From Chloroflexota bacterium (GTDB taxonomy: Bacteria; Chloroflexota; Dehalococcoidia; Lucifugimonadales; UBA3495): 6,192 nt of DNA. The position numbers were made by a program, and so were the translations under genes. Location of the stretch: positions 1-6,192 of the forward strand of contig JADFQT010000158.1 in NCBI GenBank assembly GCA_022561675.1, read 5' to 3'. The notes beneath the pieces are model-generated. The model made no database searches. It was not told the origin of the DNA and was given only the letters and a program-made list of their open reading frames with translations. Positions 1-5,048 of this stretch are shown here, in pieces. Position 1 is the first letter of the stretch. Each line of letters opens with the position of its first letter.

Positions 1-1717
1 CGGGATAATGCGCATCCAACTGAGCCGGCCCGGCAACGACTTTGTCGATCCCGAAACCTTCAACGCCATGTTCACGATGCACGGCACCACCATGATTTTC
101 ATGGCGGTAATGCCCCTGGGGGCCGCCTTTTTCAACATCATCATTCCCCTGGCCATCGGCGCCCGGGACGTGGCCTTCCCCCGATTGAACGCGCTCAGCT
201 ACTGGTTGTTCCTCTTCGGGGCGCTGTTGATGAACGCCGGATTCCTGGTGAATGCGGTGCCCGACGCGGGATGGTTCTCCTACGCCAATTTAACGAGCCG
301 AACCTTCAGCCCCGGTGCCGGCCTGGACTTCTGGGCGATAGGCTTGCAGATATTGGGTATCGCGTCTCTGGCCGCGGCCTTTAACTTTGTGGTGACCATA
401 ATAAACATGCGGGCTCCGGGCATGAGCATGATGCGCATGCCTCTGTTCGTGTGGATGACCCTGATTACCTCCATTCTGATGGTCTTGGCCTTCCCAGTTA
501 TCACCGTGGGCTTGATTGAGCTTACCTTCGACCGTCTCTTCGGGGCCAACTTCTTCGTGACCAGCGCCGGCGGCGATCCCATTCTTTGGCAGCACCTCTT
601 CTGGGTCTTCGGACATCCGGAGGTCTACATCCTGATTCTGCCGGCCATGGGGATAGTCTCCGAGATATTCCCAACTTTTTCTCGTAAGCCCCTGTTCGGG
701 TATCCAGTGGTGGTGTTTTCGGGTATCGTCATCGGCATAATGGGCTGGGCAGTCTGGAGCCACCACATGTTCACGGTGGGGTTGGGGCCGATACCCAACA
801 CGGTGTTTACCGTCACCACCATGCTGATCGCGGTTCCCACCGGCGTTAAAATATTCAACTGGATGGGCACGCTTTGGGGCGGGTCCATCGACTTGAAGAC
901 GCCGTTGCTCTTCGCCGTCGGCTTTGTCGCCCTGTTCATTGTCGGAGGTTTGAGCGGCGTTTCCCACGCGGTGGCGCCATCGGACGCCCAGCAGCAGGAT
1001 ACCTACTACATCGTGGCCCACCTCCATTACGTTCTGTTCGGCGGCTCCATAATGGGGTTGTTCGCCGGTATCTACTACTGGTTCCCCAAGATGACCGGCC
1101 GTTTTCTCAACGAGTTTTGGGGGAAGGTCCACTTCTGGCTGTTCTTCCTCGGCATGAACATCACCTTCTTCCCCATGCACTTTGCCGGTATGAACGGCAT
1201 GCCTCGGCGGATCTATACCTACAGCTCCGAATTCGGCTGGGATCTCATGAACCTGATTTCCAGCCTGGGCTACATCGTGCTGTTTGCCGGGGCTGTTCTG
1301 TTCCTCGTCATATTCATCCACAGCGTTAGAAACGGCAAACCCTCCGGGCATGACCCTTGGGACGCCCCTACGTTGGAGTGGAGCATTTCATCCCCGCCGC
1401 CTCCCTACAATTTCGCGGAAATACCGCAGGTTCAGGGGCGGGATCAATACTGGATTGTCAAGCGCAAGGCCGCGGCAGAGGGGCACCCGCTGACCGAGCC
1501 CGAGCCCCATGTTGACCCCAGTACGATCCACATGCCCAGTCCATCCTACTGGCCCCTGCTTATCGCATTTGGTATCGCCTGGATCGGCGGAGGACTCTTG
1601 ATAGAGTTTCCCTGGCCCTATATCAAGTTCCCAATCAGCTTTGTAGGTGGATTTATCGCCTTCTTTGGGGTGATTGGCTGGGCCAACGAACCGGCGGCTG
1701 CCGGATCTCACCACTAG
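1..1717 (+). CDS. ctaD: Cytochrome c oxidase subunit I (heme-copper oxidase, A1 type), 5'-partial
   Basis: This is the catalytic subunit of an aa3/caa3-type terminal oxidase. It reduces O2 to water at the heme a3-Cu_B site in the membrane and pumps protons. Counting from the Met at position 8, the visible ligands are H25 (heme a), H203 with Y207 (Cu_B and the His-Tyr crosslink, in GHPEVY), H252-H253 (Cu_B), and H338 and H340 (heme a3 and heme a). Proton-channel residues are D54 and N61 (D channel), E205 and K281 (K channel), which makes it A1 type. The spacing from H203 to H338 matches the Paracoccus enzyme exactly. The frame is open upstream of position 8 (codons for Gly-Ile), and about 70 residues holding the first helix are missing, so the Met at 8 is internal and the gene starts outside the window. 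After the conserved DPW..PTLEW..SSPPP motif (449-465) a C-terminal extension carries two more predicted helices (about 514-532 and 541-558), as in 14-helix bacterial subunits I. The next oxidase gene follows 30 nt downstream. Confidence 0.97.
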   Translation, partial: GIMRIQLSRPGNDFVDPETFNAMFTMHGTTMIFMAVMPLGAAFFNIIIPLAIGARDVAFPRLNALSYWLFLFGALLMNAGFLVNAVPDAGWFSYANLTSRTFSPGAGLDFWAIGLQILGIASLAAAFNFVVTIINMRAPGMSMMRMPLFVWMTLITSILMVLAFPVITVGLIELTFDRLFGANFFVTSAGGDPILWQHLFWVFGHPEVYILILPAMGIVSEIFPTFSRKPLFGYPVVVFSGIVIGIMGWAVWSHHMFTVGLGPIPNTVFTVTTMLIAVPTGVKIFNWMGTLWGGSIDLKTPLLFAVGFVALFIVGGLSGVSHAVAPSDAQQQDTYYIVAHLHYVLFGGSIMGLFAGIYYWFPKMTGRFLNEFWGKVHFWLFFLGMNITFFPMHFAGMNGMPRRIYTYSSEFGWDLMNLISSLGYIVLFAGAVLFLVIFIHSVRNGKPSGHDPWDAPTLEWSISSPPPPYNFAEIPQVQGRDQYWIVKRKAAAEGHPLTEPEPHVDPSTIHMPSPSYWPLLIAFGIAWIGGGLLIEFPWPYIKFPISFVGGFIAFFGVIGWANEPAAAGSHH

Positions 1718-1733
1718 GACCTAACCCGACGCT

Positions 1734-1740
1734 AGGAGGG
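1734..1740 (+). promoter_or_regulatory. Ribosome binding site that fixes the TTG start of ctaE
   Basis: AGGAGGG lies seven bases before the TTG at 1748. The next in-frame ATG is 25 codons further in, inside the first membrane helix, and has no such site. This decides the start in favour of TTG. Confidence 0.8.
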
Positions 1741-1747
1741 GTCTAAT

Positions 1748-2410
1748 TTGGCCCACGGTGAAACCGTTCACCACGCCGAAGAGGAATATACCAGTACCGG
1801 CTTAAACCACCGGAAGCTGTTGATGTGGGTGTTCCTCAGCTCGGACTGCCTGTTTTTTGGTGCGTTGATCGCCACCTATATGGTTTATCGCGGGCAGAGT
1901 GTGGTAGGGCCCTACCCGATAGACATTATCGACATTCCGGTGACCACCATCAGCACCTTCGTTCTGCTGTGCAGCAGTTTCGCCATGGTGCAGGCCCTGG
2001 CGGCCACCAACGCCAACAACCAAAGAGGCATCCAGATCTGGCTGCTGGTGACGGCTTTCATGGGCCTCATATTCATCAGTTTCCAGGCCTACGAGTTTAA
2101 CGCCTTCCGGGCCGAGGGCTTGCTCATATCTACCAACCTGTTCGGCAGCACCTTCTTCACTCTGACCGGCTTCCACGGGGCTCACGTAACTCTGGGCATC
2201 GTCTGGTTGTTGGGCCTCTACTGGGTCGCCAGGAAGGGCCGGTTAGGCCCTCGGACCGCGCTGGACGTGGAGATATGCGGCCTGTACTGGCACTTTGTCG
2301 ACATCGTCTGGATCATCATCTTCACTCTGCTGTACCTGATTGGCGGGTTCGACACCGGACCGGCGGCCATAGGCGGACCGGCGCCTGCGCTAATGGGCTC
2401 CCTGGTCTGA
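1748..2410 (+). CDS. ctaE: Cytochrome c oxidase subunit III, short five-helix form
   Basis: Integral membrane subunit of the terminal oxidase that stabilises subunit I and supports proton uptake; it has no redox centre. The product is 220 residues with five predicted helices (about 25-46, 66-86, 95-115, 136-159, 180-200). It therefore lacks the first two helices of the seven-helix mitochondrial/Paracoccus form and resembles Bacillus-type CtaE. Family signatures seen are E116 in the FQAYE segment, F142-H143-x-x-H146, and the closing YWHFVD segment (180-185) leading into the last helix. The start is TTG, chosen because of the AGGAGGG site seven bases upstream. It lies 30 nt after subunit I and 12 nt before the subunit IV fusion gene, so it is clearly in the same operon. 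Confidence 0.95.
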   Translation: MAHGETVHHAEEEYTSTGLNHRKLLMWVFLSSDCLFFGALIATYMVYRGQSVVGPYPIDIIDIPVTTISTFVLLCSSFAMVQALAATNANNQRGIQIWLLVTAFMGLIFISFQAYEFNAFRAEGLLISTNLFGSTFFTLTGFHGAHVTLGIVWLLGLYWVARKGRLGPRTALDVEICGLYWHFVDIVWIIIFTLLYLIGGFDTGPAAIGGPAPALMGSLV

Positions 2411-2422
2411 GGAGGTTGGTAG

Positions 2423-3199
2423 ATGACTAGCCAACCCGAAGCAGGGCACTCCCGGCACCCCACATTCAAGCAATATGTGGTGGTTGCCATCATCCTGTTT
2501 GTCATAACCGCCGTAGAATTCGTCATAATTTTCCCGGACTACAAGCTGGGCCCGGCCACCGTTCCCACCCTCATTATCCTGTCGATGGTCAAGTTCGCCA
2601 CCGTCATTTTCTTCTACATGCACCTGAAGTTCGATCCCAAGCTGCTGACCTGGATTTTCCTGAGCGGCCTGGCCCTGGGCACGGTGGTCACTTTCTCCCT
2701 GCTGTTCCTGTTCTCCTCTGTCGGCGCGACGCCCCAGCCGCGGGACTACGCGAGGGACAACGCGGTCCCCTATGTTGAGCACGGGACCGAGGAAGATAAG
2801 CCCTCTTCGGGTACGCCGCCTGAGACCGTCCCTGAGACGCCGGACCAATCCGCTCCAGAGCCGACCACGGGGGATGGCGGCCCCGGGGATACCGCCCTGT
2901 TAGCAATGGGACAGGAAATTTTTACCGGCGCCGGTGGATGCAGCGCCTGTCATACGATCGAAGGCATCACCGCGGGTTTGGTGGGTCCGGACCTGACCCA
3001 CATTGGGACGGACGCATCCGGCCGGATCTCCGGGGTTTCCGCTGAGGATTATCTGACTGAGTCCATACGAAATCCGGAAGCCTTTGTTGCCGAAGGAGTG
3101 GATCGCGCCATAGCCGGGTTGATGCTCACGGCTCTTACAGCCAACCTGAGCGACCAGCAGGTTGATGGCTTGGTCCAGTTCTTGCTGGCCCAGCGGTAG
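2423..3199 (+). CDS. Cytochrome c oxidase subunit IV fused to a C-terminal cytochrome c domain
   Basis: A 258-residue two-part protein. Residues 1-100 look like the small prokaryotic subunit IV (CtaF/COX4 type): a short charged N-terminus, then three helices (about 18-37, 48-67, 76-99), with a conserved FYMHLKFD stretch (64-71) between the second and third. Residues 101-155 form a Pro/Thr/Glu/Asp-rich linker. Residues about 156-258 form a class I-like cytochrome c domain with heme site C173-S-A-C176-H177, a GPDLTHIG stretch (188-195) and M234 as the likely sixth heme ligand. Three helices with the positively charged KFDPK loop inside would place the linker and heme domain on the outer face, where cytochrome c maturation occurs and subunit II receives electrons. 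An AGGAGG site overlapping the ctaE stop lies seven bases before the ATG. In classical caa3 oxidases cytochrome c is fused to subunit II, so its place here is unusual. It is the last gene of the operon. Confidence 0.9.
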   Translation: MTSQPEAGHSRHPTFKQYVVVAIILFVITAVEFVIIFPDYKLGPATVPTLIILSMVKFATVIFFYMHLKFDPKLLTWIFLSGLALGTVVTFSLLFLFSSVGATPQPRDYARDNAVPYVEHGTEEDKPSSGTPPETVPETPDQSAPEPTTGDGGPGDTALLAMGQEIFTGAGGCSACHTIEGITAGLVGPDLTHIGTDASGRISGVSAEDYLTESIRNPEAFVAEGVDRAIAGLMLTALTANLSDQQVDGLVQFLLAQR

Positions 3200-3359
3200 G
3201 TAGCCCTTCGACCGGCAGCAGTCGCCATCACCTCTTTGCCGGCAGTCCCGAATAACGCCAACCTCCCCTCTTCTTGAGTGCTCTTGATATGAGAGAAAGC
3301 TGTGTGTAGGGCGCACGGCCACCTCCACATCGGGAAAGTAACTGGCAAGTTAGGTGCCT
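3200..3359. other. Convergent intergenic spacer between the oxidase operon and the DUF952 gene
   Basis: A 160-nt spacer where two genes end towards each other. The only structure noticed is CCGGCA (3212-3217) facing TGCCGG (3237-3242) across a 19-nt loop, without a T-run on either side. No convincing intrinsic terminator is seen for either gene. Confidence 0.5.
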
Positions 3360-3716
3360 TTATCTTTCAGTAGTTACCCAGGGCAGTAGTTCTCCGAAGA
3401 TGCCGTCGCCGTCTGGAACCAGGCGGCGAACCTGAACCACCGCATCGATGTTGATCGGTCCATAGATGTGCGGATAGATTTCCCCGGAGCGGCTGGGTTC
3501 CCGCTTTAAGGGGGAGGTTAAAGCATCGAGGTTTAGATCCAGCACTACCAAATCGGTGCGCCCGTTGAAAAGGCGGTTGGCCACCCTTAACATCTGGGCT
3601 TCGTCCTCGGAGCAGTGGACGAACCCCTCCTCGGCCAAACTGCTGGCGCGGTACTCCGGAGAGGCGGCGCCAGCCTCCCATTCGGCCTTACCGGCCAGGT
3701 GGTAAATTATTTCCAT
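3360..3716 (-). CDS. DUF952 family protein
   Basis: A 118-residue soluble protein recognised as DUF952. It has an opening IYHL motif (4-7), a W..A...G-like Y.ASSL segment (13-27), GFVHCS (31-36), a VANRLF helix (46-50) followed by DLVVLDL (55-61), and the PHIYGPI motif (82-88) followed by DAV (91-93). The conserved His and Glu residues resemble a small catalytic or ligand-binding fold, but no firm function is known to me for the family. The start chosen is the ATG at 3716, since family homology begins there. The frame continues upstream to a TTG at 3809, but those 31 codons look non-homologous and neither start has a strong Shine-Dalgarno site; only GGGGG about eight bases upstream supports 3716. 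It is transcribed alone, convergent with the oxidase operon and divergent from the hydrolase. Confidence 0.85.
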   Translation of the reverse strand: MEIIYHLAGKAEWEAGAASPEYRASSLAEEGFVHCSEDEAQMLRVANRLFNGRTDLVVLDLNLDALTSPLKREPSRSGEIYPHIYGPINIDAVVQVRRLVPDGDGIFGELLPWVTTER

Positions 3717-3730
3717 AGAATGCCCCCGAC

Positions 3731-3750
3731 TATGCTGGTAGAGTATCCCA
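3731..3750 (-). repeat. Perfect inverted repeat in the DUF952 gene leader
   Basis: GAGTAT (3731-3736) and ATACTC (3745-3750) are exact reverse complements across eight bases. The repeat lies 15 bases upstream of the DUF952 ATG, between that start and its candidate promoter. It could be a leader hairpin or a protein-binding site. There is no T-run after it in the direction of transcription, so it is not a standard terminator. Confidence 0.45.
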
Positions 3751-3836
3751 AAGAATACTCCCTTTAAGGCTGGATAACTTCTGACGGCAGAACGAGAAAC
3801 AATCCCCAATTCGTTTCAGGCCGAAGGGACGGAGCT

Positions 3837-3864
3837 ATTATATATCCGATCAGAACCTCTGCAA
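3837..3864 (-). promoter_or_regulatory. Candidate sigma70-like promoter for the DUF952 gene
   Basis: Read on the minus strand, TTGCAG (3864-3859), a 16-nt spacer and a perfect TATAAT (3842-3837). Transcription would begin near 3830, giving a leader of about 114 nt before the ATG at 3716. The -10 box is consensus, but the -35 box matches at only three of six positions. Confidence 0.4.
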
Positions 3865-3907
3865 CTACCTGGCTTTGGTCAGCTGATGTCACCGAAGTTG
3901 CTGGGGG

Positions 3908-3936
3908 TTGGTAGGTACAGCTTCCGGTGTTAGGAT
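3908..3936 (+). promoter_or_regulatory. Weak candidate promoter for the hydrolase gene
   Basis: TTGGTA (3908-3913), a 17-nt spacer and TAGGAT (3931-3936), each matching four of six consensus bases. The -10 box would lie within the left arm of the inverted repeat TTAGGAT/ATCCTAA, an arrangement that would suit an operator. A transcript would start near 3943, about 107 nt before the TTG start. Confidence 0.25.
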
Positions 3937-3969
3937 TGGGGCGCTCACAACCATATCCTAATGCCAGGA
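3922..3969 (+). repeat. Long imperfect stem-loop (inverted repeat) upstream of the hydrolase
   Basis: The core is an exact 7-bp inverted repeat, TTAGGAT (3930-3936) with ATCCTAA (3955-3961). It extends outwards by GG/CC plus two G-U pairs, then after one C-A mismatch by three more pairs to 3922 and 3969. Inwards TGG (3937-3939) pairs with CCA (3951-3953) past a single bulged T. About 17 pairs close an 11-nt loop. No T-run follows. It could be an RNA leader element, an operator, or a remnant of a small mobile repeat. Confidence 0.55.
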
Positions 3970-4037
3970 TGAACCCCGCAGGGAGTGATATGGTGGTGCA
4001 TGCAATTCCAACCTTGGCTTTACTTTAGGTATCATTT

Positions 4038-4042
4038 AGGAG
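4038..4042 (+). promoter_or_regulatory. Ribosome binding site that fixes the TTG start of the hydrolase
   Basis: AGGAG seven bases before the TTG at 4050. The first in-frame ATG is at codon 32, in the middle of a core strand just before the HGFG motif, so it cannot be the start. Confidence 0.75.
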
Positions 4043-4049
4043 CGAACCG

Positions 4050-4742
4050 TTGAAGTTCGAGCGGCATCAGGGCAAAGATCTTCAATACCTGACCGTAGTC
4101 CCGGACGATCACGCGCCCGACGTCGACTATCCATTAGTCGTCATGTTGCATGGCTTTGGCGCCAATATGCAGGACCTGGCCGGCTTGGCCCCGGCCATCG
4201 AGTCTGAGGGGTATGTTTACGCTTGCCCCAATGCGCCCATCCCCTTTGAGCTGGGACTGGGACAGGTAGGCTACGGCTGGACCCCACCCCGAGGGGAGGC
4301 GACTCCCGAGGACATCCAACATGCCGAGAGACTGCTCAGCGAGTTCTTCGACGAAATCATTTCCAAATTCCGGATATCTTCCGGGCAGGCCCTGCTGATG
4401 GGATTCTCGCAGGGCGGTGGCATGACTTACCGATGCGGGCTGGGCCGGCCCGAGATTTTTGCCGGTCTGGTGGCCTTGAGTGCATCACTGCCGGACCCTG
4501 ATGAATTGAGGGGCAGGCTGCCCCAGAAGCGAAAGCAGCCAATCTTCATCGCCCACGGCCGGGCGGATCCCATGGTGTCCATGGAGAGCGCCAGAAACAC
4601 CAGAAAGTTCTTGGAGGAGGAGGGTTATAGCCCGGACTACCACGAATACGACATGGGCCATGAGATTCCCCTGCCGGTGCTCCAGGATTTGATTCCGTGG
4701 ATGACCGGGTTGTTGCCGCCCTACCGTAGCAACCTAGCGTAA
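4050..4742 (+). CDS. Alpha/beta hydrolase, carboxylesterase/phospholipase family
   Basis: A 230-residue cytoplasmic serine hydrolase of the Abhydrolase_2 (phospholipase/carboxylesterase) type, which usually cleaves short-chain esters, thioesters or lysophospholipids; the true substrate cannot be told from sequence. The HGFG oxyanion-hole segment is at 34-37, the nucleophile S120 lies in GFSQGG (118-123), the acid D173 follows HGRAD (169-173), and H204 sits in DMGHE. The triad is complete and the length is normal for the family, with no signal peptide. The start is TTG, chosen from the AGGAG site and because residues 1-31 contain the first strand. It stands alone, divergent from the DUF952 gene, with a 107-nt or longer leader if the weak upstream promoter is real. 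Confidence 0.92.
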   Translation: MKFERHQGKDLQYLTVVPDDHAPDVDYPLVVMLHGFGANMQDLAGLAPAIESEGYVYACPNAPIPFELGLGQVGYGWTPPRGEATPEDIQHAERLLSEFFDEIISKFRISSGQALLMGFSQGGGMTYRCGLGRPEIFAGLVALSASLPDPDELRGRLPQKRKQPIFIAHGRADPMVSMESARNTRKFLEEEGYSPDYHEYDMGHEIPLPVLQDLIPWMTGLLPPYRSNLA

Positions 4743-4775
4743 AATCCCATAAATTCCTCCCTCCGTTTTCACTTT

Positions 4776-4792
4776 AGGCTCCGGCGGAGCCT
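4776..4792 (+). terminator. Perfect short hairpin after the hydrolase, possible terminator
   Basis: AGGCTCC and GGAGCCT form seven perfect pairs around a three-base GGC loop, 34 nt after the hydrolase stop. The usual T-run after the stem is missing, so it is only a weak intrinsic terminator candidate; it may instead block 3' decay of the message. Confidence 0.35.
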
Positions 4793-4825
4793 GCCCGGTA
4801 TCCGGCCTCCCGGGTTGCCAGCGTG

Positions 4826-4854
4826 TTGACAGGATGTGGACCAGGGCATACCAT
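4826..4854 (+). promoter_or_regulatory. Strong sigma70-like promoter upstream of tRNA-Ala
   Basis: Consensus TTGACA (4826-4831), an optimal 17-nt spacer and TACCAT (4849-4854, four of six). Transcription would begin near 4861, about 112 nt before the mature tRNA, so a long 5' leader would be removed by RNase P. The leader region includes a perfect 10-bp palindrome GGGTTAACCC at 4921-4930 and contains no convincing ORF. Confidence 0.5.
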
Positions 4855-4972
4855 TTTCATGCCATCTCATTGGGAAAGAGAGCCCGTTCCACCATCAGTC
4901 TGGTTGCCGGTCCGCTCCTAGGGTTAACCCGGTCCAAGACGTTGATGGGTGGATTCTCGAGCGCGCGGTCCT

Positions 4973-5048
4973 GGGGATATAGCTCAACTGGGAGAGCGCG
5001 GCGTTCGCAATGCCGAGGTTGGGGGTTCGAGTCCCCCTATCTCCACCA
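4973..5048 (+). tRNA. tRNA-Ala(CGC), CCA encoded
   Basis: A complete 76-nt cloverleaf. The acceptor arm GGGGATA (4973-4979) pairs with TATCTCC (5038-5044) and includes the G3-U70 wobble that marks alanine tRNAs. The D stem is GCTC/GAGC (4982-4985, 4994-4997). The anticodon stem is CGGCG/TGCCG with loop TTCGCAA (5004-5010), giving anticodon CGC at 5006-5008. The variable loop has five bases, and the T stem is GGGGG/CCCCC around TTCGAGT (5026-5032). Discriminator A and encoded CCA end at 5048. It decodes GCG. Its 3' two-thirds overlap the antisense end of the integrase gene, and it probably serves as the integration target while remaining functional. Confidence 0.97.

Larger units (their letters stand above)
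3717..4049. other. Divergent intergenic region between the DUF952 and hydrolase genes
   Basis: A 333-nt stretch without a supportable gene. It holds the candidate minus-strand promoter, a leader inverted repeat, an 8-bp palindrome TCAGCTGA (3879-3886), the pair GCAACT (3861-3866)/AGTTGC (3896-3901), a long imperfect stem-loop (3922-3969), and the palindrome TGCATGCA (3997-4004). No known riboswitch class could be assigned. Confidence 0.6.

Noticed and set aside
8..10. ATG at 8 as the true start of subunit I
   Set aside because: The frame is open upstream, no ribosome site is visible, and the first helix of the family is missing, so the start lies outside the window.
290..1351. Long minus-strand open frame (353 codons) opposite subunit I
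   Set aside because: It is antisense to a gene with every catalytic residue conserved, its product is low-complexity and rich in His, Gly and Gln, and resembles no family.
3212..3242. CCGGCA/TGCCGG hairpin as terminator of the oxidase operon
   Set aside because: Six pairs around a 19-nt loop with no following T-run is too weak.
3367..3681. Second minus-strand frame of 104 codons within the DUF952 gene
   Set aside because: It is an Arg/Gly-rich shifted frame of a gene whose own frame has clear DUF952 motifs.
3926..3985. Possible TPP-type riboswitch, from TAATGCCAG followed by GCAGGGA
   Set aside because: Only a short likeness to the 3' half of the thi-box; the CTGAGA segment and the required second arm are absent, and the neighbouring gene is not a thiamin gene.
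4006..4035. TATCAT at 4030-4035 as -10 box for the hydrolase
   Set aside because: No good -35 box at 16-18 nt, and transcription would start inside or beyond the Shine-Dalgarno site that clearly serves the TTG.
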